Shown here in pieces: positions 20,401-28,322 of a stretch of DNA of 39,643 nt (position 1 is the stretch's first letter; each line of letters starts with the position of its first letter). The notes beneath the pieces were generated by a model. It saw nothing but the letters and a program-made list of their open reading frames with translations, was not told where the DNA came from and made no database searches. Location of the stretch: NCBI GenBank assembly GCA_016930215.1, contig JAFGHH010000320.1, positions 1 to 39,643 on the forward strand, written 5' to 3'. The position numbers and the translations under genes were made by a program. The stretch is from Deltaproteobacteria bacterium. Its GTDB lineage: Bacteria; Myxococcota_A; Polyangia; DRWM01; JAAZOP01.

Positions 20401-23400
20401 CCGGTACGATGCGGGCTCGGACGTGCGCGTCAAGCCGCCGCCCGATTCGCTCGCGGAAGAGGACCCGGGCGAGGCCGGCTACACCTGGTACCAGTACGTC
20501 GACCGTCCGGCAGGCCCCGACTACGCGACGTTCGGCTACGAGGGGTGCATGCGCAACCTGGTCGACGTCTGGCACTACTACCAGGGCGATCGGAGCATGA
20601 CGTCCATCGCGGAATCCCCGACGCCCGGCCGCCACGACGTCGAGTTCCTCCAGGCGAAGTCCGACCTGATCGAGCAGCTCGAATCCAACGCCGTCGGCTC
20701 GCCGCCGCACTGGTCGCCGACCCCGTACTACGCCGACCGGCAGGAGTTCGCCCTGGCGAGCGATCGCGACGCCTGGAACACCATGCTCGGCGAGATCAAG
20801 TTCAAGAAGGAGCAGCTCTACCGCAACCTGGAGCCCGAGCTGTGCCGGGTCGACGACTGCATCCGGTTCATGCGGATGAACGGGCCGTTCGACGTCGGCC
20901 CGAACGACCTCGACCCGCTGAGCCGCCGCATCATGGTCGAGGACCAGTATCCCGACCTGGAGCTGGGCACCAACCGCTCGGGCTGGTGCTGGACCGAGAA
21001 CCTCCACAGTGTCGCCGGCGACCCGTCGGACGAGCCGCACAGCACGCAGATCTACTGCGACTTCTGCGAGCACTTCGAGGAACCGACCCCCGCCCAGTGC
21101 CGCGAGGACGACGACCCGGACGAGACGTCGTCCGGCTACAGGAAGTGGTACCGGAACGAGAACCAGCTCGACACCAACCACGACGGCATCGGCGACAAGT
21201 GCTCGGCGTGGGTGGAGCTCGTCGACCTGGAGCAGGACCACGTCACGCAACGCCTCTGGACCGGACACTGGACCAGCAGCGGGAGTTGGGGCACCGACGC
21301 GATGCGCGACGGGTTCGTGGATTGGACCGCGCCCGAAGACCCGCGGGACCCGGAGACCGGTCTGCCGGTCCGCAACGACCAGGACTGGTCGACCGCGCCG
21401 GAGGACGCCGTCGCCCCGGCCGGCCTGTGCGAGCGGTGCACGGAGGAGGGGCTCTCCTGCGAGGTGCGCAAGTACCGCATCTGGCCCAAGCAGGAGCTGG
21501 AGTTCCGCGTCAGCGGCTCCAGCGGCGACCCCGTCCCGAGCACCCTCGGCGCCTGCGCCTGCGACTTGCCGGACCGTGCATCGTGCTACGGCAGCGACGA
21601 TCGCTGCTGGCGCCCCCTCGACGACCTGTGGAAGACGGAGCCGGACGAGTACCTGCTGCAGGCGCAGCGCCGCGAGTTCAACACGACCACAGGTAGACCC
21701 CGCTATCCCGGTTTCCGGCTGTTCGGGAACCGGACGCCGGAGATGTACGGGCGGCTGGTCGTCACCGAGCCGTGCCAGCCGCGGACGCGGCTCGCGGCGG
21801 GCGGGCCGTTCGGGCCACGGTTCTTCGTCGAGTACGGCTGGGACCGGAACCCGGTGTCCGTGGCGGACGGCTGCCAGGAGATCGCGCTGCTGTTCGAGGA
21901 GGGCGAGTACCGCCGGCTCGAATGGGGCTACCACGCGCAGGTGGAGCCGGACCGGCGGGAGCTGGAGGCCGTGGGCGGCTTCTTCGACTGGACGCGGAAC
22001 CCGCGCGGCGAGCAGCTCTGGATGGGCGATGCCGCCGGCCTCTCCTACACCACCGCGATGCGGGTCGGCATCCTCGGCACCCCGGACCCGGCCGACCCCA
22101 CGCGCAAGTACTGGCAGCGGCAGTGGCACACTCGGACCTACGGTTCCTTCGCCGAAGGCGACCCGCCGGAAGGCTCGGTGGCCGACCGCGATCGGCCGGT
22201 GCCGGACACGATGTTCGGGTTGGCGGCCGACGGCGAGGTCGGGCTCGTGACCTACGTCCCCACCTGCGGCGGCCCGATCTGGCCCGAGATCGACATCGTC
22301 GACGGGCCGGTGCCCGAGTGGCCGGGCGACATCCGCTCGATCCCGGCGTTGGACCGCGAGGCGGTTGTCGCGGTGGCGGAGCGGATTTCGGCCGACGGCC
22401 GGGCGTCCGTCGTTCTGGACGTCGCCGAGGTGACGATCGGCACCGGCGAGGTGGACCGGCGGCAGGAGAAGTTCGAGCTGCCGGCGCCCGGCTTCCCAGT
22501 CCGCGACTTCGCGCGCGCGCGGCTGCTCCTGAGCGCGACGAAGGCGGGCGAACTGTTCGACTACGGCGGCCAGAAGCAGACGGCGGAGGTCACCCTCCTC
22601 GTGAGCGGTCGCGACGCAAACGGCATCGCCTCGACCGACGTCTGGATCTCGCGGGGCTGGGACGCCGTGCCGGCCTTCGAGAAGCTCGAAGCGCCGAGCG
22701 GCCCGCCGCCGAACGTCGACCAGGACGCTGCGTCATCGCCCTCCAACCTGCCGAGCTTCGTTCGTCCGCGGCTGTGGTTCGACGCTTCCCGGACGCGGCT
22801 GCTCGTGCTGGCGGGCCGGACCGCCGACGACACGCCGCTCGACCGCGTGTGGAGCTTCGACCTCGCGACCCGCCGCTGGTCGACATTGGTCGGTGTCGGC
22901 GGCCAGGCCGTACCGATTCCGCCGCCTGCGGCGCTCGGGGAGCTGGCCCGCGACCCGGGCGGCGGCCGCGCCTACCTGGTAGCGCCCGGCGAGAACGGCA
23001 TGCACGTCTACGGCATCCGGCCGGGCGACGCGGCGCCGGCGTTCGAGGAGATTCCCGCGGTCGGCGCCCGTCCGGCGCCTCGGAACGACGCCGCGGTCGC
23101 CTACAGTCCGAGCCTGGGCCAAGTGCTTCTCTTCGGCGGGTCGCTCCTCGGCCCCGGCACGACCCCGGGAGATGACGGGACCGCCGTTGCGGCCGGCGCG
23201 GCGACCCTCGGCGACCCGGGCGGTTTCTTGGGAGACCTCTGGGGCTTCGACCCTCGCAAGGGCGTCTGGACGTTGCTGCGACCCGACGCGGGCCCCGGCA
23301 TCGTCCGCGCCGGCGCGGCCCTGGTCGTCGGCAGCGGCGAGAAGGCGTACGTCCTGGGCGGACGCAACGCCTGGGGCGGCCTGCCGGTGGATCGATCGCT

Positions 23401-24865
23401 CCGCGTCGATCTGGGCGCTTCGAACGACCAAGGATGGACGCTGACCGAGCCGTCCGCCCCGCGATTGCTCACGGTCGACGGGGCGGCCCACCACGGAGCA
23501 TGGCGGCCCGGCGACGTCGAATCGTTCCTGCTCGTCGGCCAGGATCTCCGCCCGGACCAGCGCGCCCCGGTCCAGGTGGTGCTCGAGGCGGACGGTGGGC
23601 AGCTCGGCTTCGTCGTGCAGTCGCCGACCTCCCGCGCGTGGTATTCGGGCGAGGCGGGAGACGGACGCTCTCGGGCGACCGTCGCCCTGCTGCCCGGAGA
23701 GCAGTACCGGGTCGTGGTGTTCGGCCCGCCCGGAACGGTTCCCGCAACGGGGATTCCCTACTCCCTCGAGGCGACGTCGGTGCTGCCGCAAGGGCGTCGC
23801 TGGACCATCGCCGTGCCCGGGTTGACGCGTTTCGATGCCGCCGGGAACCGGGTCTACGTCGCCGACTGGAACAAGCTCGACATCCACGAGTGGCGCGGAG
23901 CGGCGCTGGTGCGGCGCGGGTCGCTGGCGATGGGGGCCGCGGTCGATGTGGAGGTCGTCGGCGGGGTCGCCTACGTGGCCGACTTCGAGCGTGGCCTGGT
24001 GTCGGTCGACGTGAGCGACCCGACGACGCCCCGGGTGCTCGACACCGAGTGGCTGCTGGGCGCGCCCGACTCGGTGGCGGTGCGCGAAGGTCGGGCCTAC
24101 CTCGGGACGGGGGTCTTCGGCGTGGCGGTGGTCGATGCCGCCGATCCGACCGACCTGGCCTGGACGGCGCAGATCGTCCCGCCCGGACTGTCGCCGCCGC
24201 AGCACGATCGGGCCGAGGCCGCCGGCGGTAGCGGGTGTCTGGCTCGGGTCGTCGACGTTTCCATCGGCGGCAATCACCTGCTGGTCGCGGACTCGAACCG
24301 GACCGTCTGGATCTACGGGTTGGACGCCGACCAGTCGTCGGTCCTGGCCGGCAGCTACGTGGCGTTGCGACAGGTCGAGGACACGGCGGTGCACGGTCGG
24401 ACGCTCTTCCTCAGCGACGGTCGTGCCGCCCTGGAAGCCGTCGACATCCGCCATCCCGCAACGCCCACCCGGATCTCCGTCGTCCACGGCCCGGAGTGGG
24501 AGGTCTCTGCGCGCTACGGCTACGACCTCCAGGCCCGCCGCAGCGTCGCCAGCGGCATCGTCGTGCAGGGGATGAAGGAGCTTCCCGGGGAGCGTCACCG
24601 GCGCCGCTGGGGTGGCCCGCACGGCACCTGCCGTGACGGGTGGAGCGACGAGGACGAAGACAGGCGTGACGGATGCGAGGGGTGGGCCGGGTGCGACGAT
24701 CACGGCGGCGGCGACGGCGCGCCGCCCGACGACGATCCTCCCGGTCACGGTGGTCACGGGGGCCACGGTGGCGGCGGCGGCGACGGCGCGCCGTCCGATG
24801 ACGATCCTCCGGATCACGACGGTCATGGCGGCGGCTCGGGTGAGGGACGTGGAGGACGACGGTGA
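17471..24865 (+). CDS. giant secreted mosaic protein (PLC-like motif, TSP3, kelch, LVIVD)
   Basis: A 2464-residue protein. I start at ATG 17471, preceded by AAGGAGG. A Sec signal ends near ARPTAARA-NN. About residues 368-385 hold GTHTIADSFAH, an H-x3-D-x3-H pattern like the metal site of zinc-dependent phospholipase C-type domains; this call is tentative. A Cys-rich segment follows (about 517-562). TSP3-type calcium loops lie near 745-790, 855-875 and 1235 (DLDGDGYGDACD, DTNHDGIGDKC). Kelch-like repeats (LLFGGS, VLGGRN) lie at about 1765-1990, a PPC-like beta module at 2010-2110, LVIVD-type propeller repeats (VAYVADFERGLVSVDV) at 2115-2345 and a His/Gly/Asp tail from 2407. It is probably cell-surface or secreted, calcium-stabilised and adhesive or enzymatic. 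The next gene starts inside its stop codon. The 231 bp before it show no convincing promoter, only a CACCT/AGGTG inverted repeat at 17364-17378. Confidence 0.85.
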   Translation: MGASRTERSHRWVAVFACTIALTTMARPTAARANNVYFDFTIPADLGPVVDALVYVLPTYQLLPPYLPSAHEAAVYRAIGLACGPDGDPSECAFYKADFNDCTGSSFGGCASYKLCTDGVGLPFDDYCNTIGYVGLGEGGFSTWDFTGLLVGARFVDMRELTGPEAAAINEMADAFADGLAGKRPWESTIGTADQFQAQHGYATTRFLEDNRLYDVPWTTTIVGDVTVRSYSVPGLVERNQAMLTASASFLLDRMLQASPEVVPPNDLPVKDFSTIRATLGEHWRAGLLVAGTAMVACPAPSAAVLATAALSEDRAEACIAVGAIITTLPAVGLPCIGMSGFLGSVACGSEHGEQVMVRPDLLYLGQGTHTIADSFAHTVRDFRNVVAPGTPEDALSVAAFRSNGTTPWYYRHSDAMDHNGRYHYLGEVYAFDADEESGDPLFIERLGNAQGEANIRYTAAAIRDWLAVFEGTVGGPPPTFQERLERFRRFVKRHLAYAMPQELAPANLPDYRRAEKCRADADCVDAFEDGSGSTAVCDLVSGICRHVCAADEDCQPGFRCTSGVPWDYAGVVASNRYCSALWDPWENVADEYLIGIQRSEQGDFTGKRWLATSSAANEWYMMERTNTGEPEGFSYERIEWHRAGLRAGLTGGEELVALAFDGLGYTGDVHPLTTSVPAGVESPAGVVVPAGTQSIYVEPRRRVCLRNPEDRQLCLYGGLHGTAEGRLMRAWRGRVASVSWQNLDIDGDGVGDRSDNCVFASNSGQQDLDGDGYGDACDRDVDGDLVLDDSNGWFGFANGLRDPCVPAAGRWPTAERCDDNCLRVYNPAKRDLGSLPAGLETPSPVRDLVPDQFDLDGDGVGDSCDLDPDGDQAGLEYAWPDDYVQAAGEQLPGRPPPSSRTPFTECADFLWFLSDDKDDDGVCDLYNFIPYINNLVDWMPDQSYGAAPTAGFGYLKPWSARAHIDTMNGHYLSERYRYDAGSDVRVKPPPDSLAEEDPGEAGYTWYQYVDRPAGPDYATFGYEGCMRNLVDVWHYYQGDRSMTSIAESPTPGRHDVEFLQAKSDLIEQLESNAVGSPPHWSPTPYYADRQEFALASDRDAWNTMLGEIKFKKEQLYRNLEPELCRVDDCIRFMRMNGPFDVGPNDLDPLSRRIMVEDQYPDLELGTNRSGWCWTENLHSVAGDPSDEPHSTQIYCDFCEHFEEPTPAQCREDDDPDETSSGYRKWYRNENQLDTNHDGIGDKCSAWVELVDLEQDHVTQRLWTGHWTSSGSWGTDAMRDGFVDWTAPEDPRDPETGLPVRNDQDWSTAPEDAVAPAGLCERCTEEGLSCEVRKYRIWPKQELEFRVSGSSGDPVPSTLGACACDLPDRASCYGSDDRCWRPLDDLWKTEPDEYLLQAQRREFNTTTGRPRYPGFRLFGNRTPEMYGRLVVTEPCQPRTRLAAGGPFGPRFFVEYGWDRNPVSVADGCQEIALLFEEGEYRRLEWGYHAQVEPDRRELEAVGGFFDWTRNPRGEQLWMGDAAGLSYTTAMRVGILGTPDPADPTRKYWQRQWHTRTYGSFAEGDPPEGSVADRDRPVPDTMFGLAADGEVGLVTYVPTCGGPIWPEIDIVDGPVPEWPGDIRSIPALDREAVVAVAERISADGRASVVLDVAEVTIGTGEVDRRQEKFELPAPGFPVRDFARARLLLSATKAGELFDYGGQKQTAEVTLLVSGRDANGIASTDVWISRGWDAVPAFEKLEAPSGPPPNVDQDAASSPSNLPSFVRPRLWFDASRTRLLVLAGRTADDTPLDRVWSFDLATRRWSTLVGVGGQAVPIPPPAALGELARDPGGGRAYLVAPGENGMHVYGIRPGDAAPAFEEIPAVGARPAPRNDAAVAYSPSLGQVLLFGGSLLGPGTTPGDDGTAVAAGAATLGDPGGFLGDLWGFDPRKGVWTLLRPDAGPGIVRAGAALVVGSGEKAYVLGGRNAWGGLPVDRSLRVDLGASNDQGWTLTEPSAPRLLTVDGAAHHGAWRPGDVESFLLVGQDLRPDQRAPVQVVLEADGGQLGFVVQSPTSRAWYSGEAGDGRSRATVALLPGEQYRVVVFGPPGTVPATGIPYSLEATSVLPQGRRWTIAVPGLTRFDAAGNRVYVADWNKLDIHEWRGAALVRRGSLAMGAAVDVEVVGGVAYVADFERGLVSVDVSDPTTPRVLDTEWLLGAPDSVAVREGRAYLGTGVFGVAVVDAADPTDLAWTAQIVPPGLSPPQHDRAEAAGGSGCLARVVDVSIGGNHLLVADSNRTVWIYGLDADQSSVLAGSYVALRQVEDTAVHGRTLFLSDGRAALEAVDIRHPATPTRISVVHGPEWEVSARYGYDLQARRSVASGIVVQGMKELPGERHRRRWGGPHGTCRDGWSDEDEDRRDGCEGWAGCDDHGGGDGAPPDDDPPGHGGHGGHGGGGGDGAPSDDDPPDHDGHGGGSGEGRGGRR
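24699..24831 (+). repeat. in-frame duplication encoding the His/Asp/Gly tail
   Basis: Two copies of about 60-70 bp (24699-24759 and 24760-24831) encode GDGAPPDDDPPGHGGHGG and GDGAPSDDDPPDHDGHGG. The shared core is gcgacggcgcgccg followed by gacgatcctcc. The repeat gives the giant protein a tail suited to binding metal ions. Confidence 0.8.
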
Positions 24866-25242
24866 CCGGGCAACGGCCGCGGTGGACGCGGAACCGAATC
24901 GCCGGCCTCGTGGCCGGCGCTGCCGTGGTGCTGGTCGGCGGGTACCTCGTTCTGCGGTGGTCAGGCGGTCGATCGGCGGACGCGACCGACGAGAGGCTCG
25001 GACCGCCGACCACCGCCCCGGCGGCCCATGACGACGACTCGTCCGGCATGAGTCGGCTCCGCGAGGGTGCCCGGCAGGTCTCGGAGCCGGCCGCGGCGCT
25101 GGACACGGCACGCGAAGCGCTCACGCGCGTCGAGGCGGAACTGGCATCGGCGACGAGCGCAGCCGACCAGGAGCGCCTGGCGCGGAAGAAGCAACTGATC
25201 GTCGAGGCCATCGCCCGGCTGGAGGAGAACACCGAGCGATGA
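24862..25242 (+). CDS. small single-pass membrane protein with coiled coil
   Basis: A 126-residue protein beginning at GTG 24862, which overlaps the stop of the giant gene (GTGA). It has a short basic N-terminus (RPRWTRNR), one membrane segment (IAGLVAGAAVVLVGGYLVL), an acidic linker and a C-terminal helix with heptad-like pattern (residues about 75-126). With its C-terminal part outside the cytoplasm it could anchor or chaperone the giant secreted protein; that is inference from coupling. I recognise no family. Confidence 0.82.
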   Translation: MTGQRPRWTRNRIAGLVAGAAVVLVGGYLVLRWSGGRSADATDERLGPPTTAPAAHDDDSSGMSRLREGARQVSEPAAALDTAREALTRVEAELASATSAADQERLARKKQLIVEAIARLEENTER

Positions 25243-25303
25243 CGCAGTTGGATCAGCCGGAAGGCCCGCGCGAATCCACGCTCGCGTTGCGTGCGGTCGG
25301 ACA

Positions 25304-25323
25304 CCATGCTAGGCCCAGCATGG
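25304..25323. promoter_or_regulatory. perfect 7-bp inverted repeat before the propeller lipoprotein
   Basis: CCATGCT (25304-25310) and AGCATGG (25317-25323) flank AGGCCC. It could be an operator or an RNA hairpin between the second and third genes of the giant-protein cluster. Confidence 0.5.
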
Positions 25324-25355
25324 AGGAGACATACCCGTTCGGTTGGAGTAGTCCC

Positions 25356-26663
25356 ATGAGCTGTCCTCCAACCTTGCTTCATGTTGCGGCACTGGCGGCA
25401 ATGCTTGTGGCGGGCACAGCCTGCCCTTCCAACAACAACCACGAGGACGGGGCGATGGAAGCCGAGGATGGCGCCGACCAGGTGGACACGCCTTCCGACG
25501 CCGACGCCGGCGTACACGACGACGGTCCGCCCGACTTTGGGCCCGACGTGGACATCGATGCCGATGTGGACACCGACGTGCGCCCCGATGCAGACGCTGA
25601 CGTGGGCGAAGCAGAAGGCGACGACGGGTGGGACGCGGACTCGATCCTGCCGACCGGCTGCCAGTTCGTGCTTCCCGCGCGCGGCCTCGGCAACGGCTGG
25701 ACCGGCCGCAATGGCATCGATGACGGCAAGGTCGTCTGGCGTACAGTTGACTCCAGCTCCCTGCCATCGGACTCGGTCTTGATGGTCCGGGACCTCGCCA
25801 CCGGAGTCGACCGCGAGGTGCTTCGCCGAACTTACCCCGACATGCTTGAAAAACCGGCCGTCCATGGGAACGTAGTGGTCTTCTTCTCTGAGACAGCGGA
25901 GTACGTGGACGAATCGAAGGAGATCTTCCGGCTATCCCTGGCCGGCGGATCCGCCGTGCGGATCACCGACAACTCTGTCCCGGACTTCTCGCCGATGGCG
26001 GGCGAGGACTACGTGGTGTACGAATCGGCGCCTGATCCGCCTCCGCCTGGCATGGCGGGCGAGTACCGGTACGTTGACCTGAGTGACGGCTCGGACCACT
26101 CACTGGCTGGAACCGCGGGTCGCACGGAGATCACCTTCGACGGCCACCGTTGGGTGGCAATCATGAACGACAACTACCTGTACAAGTTCGACCTGACGGA
26201 CCCTGCCGCAGGAGCCCAGCAACTCGCACCGTACGCGATGGGCATCACGGGGATGGCGTTCGATCGGGACACCGGACTACTGATCACCGGGGTGCACCGG
26301 GTCGGCGAGAGCGACGACTACCGTCTCCAGACCTGGAACATGACGACAGGCGAGACTGCCGTCCTCCTGGACCAGCCTTGGAGCCAGGTGATGGGCGACG
26401 TGGACGGGCACGTGGTCGTCTACGACGACTCGCAGGCCGCCGGTGAGCCGTACTGGTCGCACCAGTACAGCGAGTTGCGGATCCTGGACCGGGACACCGG
26501 CGCGATCCGCGTCGTCATGCCGTTGGACACCTACTACGGCGTCGGGATCTGGGAGCGCTGGATCGCCTTCAACAACTACGGCATGTACGGCGACTCGCTG
26601 ATCATCTGCGACCTCGTCGCCGCCGGGTACATGGACGCGGACCTGCACGTGGTGCCGGAGTAG
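25356..26663 (+). CDS. Asp-rich-stalk beta-propeller lipoprotein
   Basis: A 435-residue protein. I start at ATG 25356, with GGAG 9 nt upstream, because a signal peptide ending MLVAGTAC begins there. The track start at 25239 (ATGA overlap with the previous gene) would place 39 extra residues before the leader. After the cysteine comes a roughly 65-residue Asp/Ala/Val-rich stalk (DVDIDADVDTDVRPDADADV), then repeated blades in the style of TolB/WD40-like propellers (GKVVWRTVD, GNVVVFFSE, EDYVVYESA, GRTEITFDGHRWVAIMND). It is probably held off the outer membrane by the acidic stalk. It is likely functionally linked to the giant protein upstream, which also carries propeller repeats. Confidence 0.82.
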   Translation: MSCPPTLLHVAALAAMLVAGTACPSNNNHEDGAMEAEDGADQVDTPSDADAGVHDDGPPDFGPDVDIDADVDTDVRPDADADVGEAEGDDGWDADSILPTGCQFVLPARGLGNGWTGRNGIDDGKVVWRTVDSSSLPSDSVLMVRDLATGVDREVLRRTYPDMLEKPAVHGNVVVFFSETAEYVDESKEIFRLSLAGGSAVRITDNSVPDFSPMAGEDYVVYESAPDPPPPGMAGEYRYVDLSDGSDHSLAGTAGRTEITFDGHRWVAIMNDNYLYKFDLTDPAAGAQQLAPYAMGITGMAFDRDTGLLITGVHRVGESDDYRLQTWNMTTGETAVLLDQPWSQVMGDVDGHVVVYDDSQAAGEPYWSHQYSELRILDRDTGAIRVVMPLDTYYGVGIWERWIAFNNYGMYGDSLIICDLVAAGYMDADLHVVPE

Positions 26664-27012
26664 CACCAACCCGCGCAAGGCGTGGCGCCCGGCGACGTCG
26701 AGTCGTTCCCGCTCGTCGGCCAGGATCGCCACCCGGATCAGAGGCGCACCGGCAGACCCCCGGCAGACCGGTGGACCCGGGTGGATCCGACCCATCGTAG
26801 CCGGGTGGAGGCTGTTCAGGTCGGCTCTGGTCCATCCTGGGCATTCGACCGATGCCTGGCCTGGGTCGCCGCCCGCGGCGGCGGCCCACGCCTGCGCCCG
26901 CACGGAAGAGGGGCTACCGCGAGGGCTTGCCCTTGGCTCACGACTTGGCGAAGCACGAAGGTCGTGACCAGGTTCGGACTGTCGCAGATGGCGAAGCACG
27001 GTGGCGCAGGCG
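26664..27012. other. 349-bp intergenic region with a decayed gene fragment
   Basis: This lies between the convergent lipoprotein gene and the Cys-rich membrane protein gene. Apart from the fragment at 26683-26741, I see no open frame with family features, no terminator hairpin with a T-run and no promoter. The remainder looks like degraded coding-type sequence. Confidence 0.6.
26683..26741 (+). pseudogene. remnant copy of the giant gene's PPC-like module
   Basis: By eye this 59-bp stretch matches 23501-23560 inside the giant gene with five mismatches and one single-base gap (about 90%). The encoded PGDVESFPLVGQDRHPDQ matches PGDVESFLLVGQDLRPDQ. No start codon, ribosome site or complete domain surrounds it, so it looks like the leftover of a duplication. 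Confidence 0.75.
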
Positions 27013-27723
27013 TCACCACGTCAGCCGCAGTCCCGTCGTACCCACCGACAGCCGGAAGCGCGAGGAGACCCAGACCGGCGTTCCGGCGCGCTCGAGCACC
27101 TCGCGCCGTAGCCCCTCGTTGTGGTTTCGAGCCACGAAGTAGGCCCAGATTGCGCCGCCGACAAAGGCCGCGAGGATCAGCCCGGCGCCGGAGATCATCA
27201 TCGCCTTCGCCTCGGTCAGGTCCTCGTCGTTGTCCTGGTGGGCGGCGATCAGCCCGATGACGATGCCCCTGAGCAGCAGAGCGTCGCCGCCGACGACGGC
27301 AGCCAGCGGCACCAGGCCCCACGGGTCACCGGCGTAGAATTGGCCAAGCCCCGGCAGCAGGAACGTCAGGCCGAAGGCGAGGCCCTCGTTGGGCTCGGCC
27401 TCCCGGGCCGCCCGGAGGCCGTCGCGGACCCCGGGTGCCTCCTGGGGGGCGAAGCACCGTTCCGCCAGGCACACGTCCGACGGTGAGCGGCAGTCTGCAG
27501 TTCGCACGCACGCCGGACGCTCGCACCTGCCGTCGGCCGAGCAGACAAGGGGTGGAGGGCAGTGCGTGGAGCCCAGGCAGTGCTGCGGTTCGTCCGCGAG
27601 CGCGGCGGCGGGAAGGGTGAGGGCGATCACGCAGCACACGGTCCGAGGCGCCGGACGATGGGCCGGAAGCGACCTCGGTCCGCGAACCGGGGCAAAGAAG
27701 TCACAAAGAAGTCCCACGTGCAT
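27013..27723 (-). CDS. exported Cys-rich / TM2-like membrane protein
   Basis: A 236-residue protein if started at ATG 27723. A hydrophobic leader ends near TLPAAALA-DE. It is followed by a compact Cys-rich region (QHCLGSTHCPPPLVCSADG, then CERPACVRTADC), like the small disulphide modules of myxobacterial surface proteins. The second half has a TM2-like segment LLPGLGQFYAGDPWG, a hydrophobic stretch GLVPLAAVVGGDALLLRGIV and a last membrane helix GLILAAFVGGAIWAYF, with a short basic end. No ribosome site is seen at 27723, and two AAAGAAGTC repeats lie just inside it, so the true start may be downstream (GTG at 27639 is possible but leaves a short leader). Function unknown. Confidence 0.75.
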   Translation of the reverse strand: MHVGLLCDFFAPVRGPRSLPAHRPAPRTVCCVIALTLPAAALADEPQHCLGSTHCPPPLVCSADGRCERPACVRTADCRSPSDVCLAERCFAPQEAPGVRDGLRAAREAEPNEGLAFGLTFLLPGLGQFYAGDPWGLVPLAAVVGGDALLLRGIVIGLIAAHQDNDEDLTEAKAMMISGAGLILAAFVGGAIWAYFVARNHNEGLRREVLERAGTPVWVSSRFRLSVGTTGLRLTW

Positions 27724-27783
27724 GGAATCCGACGCCAATCGACTTCCGGCAGACCATCGGCGCGCCCTGCCGGCACGGTCGAA

Positions 27784-27812
27784 ACCATAGCATTCGGAGT
27801 TGGCTCCGGCAA
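27784..27812 (-). promoter_or_regulatory. sigma70-type promoter for the Cys-rich membrane protein
   Basis: On the minus strand TTGCCG (27812-27807) and TATGGT (27789-27784) are 17 bp apart, giving a leader of about 54 nt before ATG 27723. Confidence 0.55.
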
Positions 27813-27830
27813 AGACGCCGGAGGCCCGGG

Positions 27831-27885
27831 CGGACCGGCGGACCGGCGGACCCGACCCCATCGACGGACCGGACGGACCGGACCC
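27831..27885. repeat. CGGACCGG-type tandem repeats
   Basis: CGGACCGG, CGGACCGG and CGGACCC follow directly (27831-27853). After an 11-bp break, CGGACCGGA occurs twice in tandem (27865-27882). Their role is unknown. Confidence 0.7.
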
Positions 27886-28064
27886 AGGTTGGTTGGGCGA
27901 AGGCCGCTCCGGTCGCCTCTGGTGCCTCCTTCGACGGGCCCCTGGGGCGTCGGAACCGGACTTCCGCCCCGAGGGCCATCCGGCCATTCGCCGATCCAGC
28001 CCGACCCGACCCGCTCGGTGCTCGAAACACGCTCCGGTGACGGGAGGTGGACCGCGTGCTGACC

Positions 28065-28076
28065 GACCGCGCGGTC
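28065..28076. promoter_or_regulatory. 12-bp perfect palindrome
   Basis: GACCGCGCGGTC is self-complementary and lies in the divergent intergenic region, about 250 bp before the lipoprotein gene. It may be an operator for a dimeric regulator, but such GC palindromes also arise by chance here. Confidence 0.35.
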
Positions 28077-28232
28077 AAGCGGGAGACCGAGGTCCGGGCG
28101 GTGTTTCGTGCGAGGGGTGGGAGTTCCAGGGGATCGGCGGGGCCGGCGGGCTCGGCCCGCGCTTCGCGCGGCCCAGCGCCGCGCCGCTGCCTCCACGGGC
28201 GGCGCTATCGGGTCCACGGGCCACCCAGTCCC

Positions 28233-28266
28233 CGGCCGCGACGGTCACACGGCCGCGACGGTCACA
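28233..28266. repeat. two perfect 17-bp tandem repeats
   Basis: CGGCCGCGACGGTCACA occurs twice without a gap (28233-28249, 28250-28266), ending 26 bp before the -35 box of the lipoprotein-tolC operon. It is a candidate regulator-binding site. Confidence 0.7.
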
Positions 28267-28292
28267 GCGCGATCCGGGCCGGTCCCGCCGCC

Positions 28293-28322
28293 TTGCCTCT
28301 CCCCCCGCACCGGGGCTAGGCT
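28293..28322 (+). promoter_or_regulatory. promoter of the lipoprotein-tolC operon, probably leaderless
   Basis: TTGCCT (28293-28298) and TAGGCT (28317-28322) with an 18-bp spacer. The ATG at 28330 is 7 nt past the -10 box and lacks a ribosome site. Confidence 0.45.

Noticed and set aside
18386-22129. 1247-residue minus-strand ORF inside the giant gene
   Set aside because: Val/Arg/Asp-rich shadow with no ribosome site or domain; the plus strand has signal peptide, TSP3 loops and coupling to the next gene.
28047-28319. 90-residue ORF in the divergent intergenic region
   Set aside because: Arg/Pro/Gly-rich translation of repeats and hairpins, with no domain and a poor start context.
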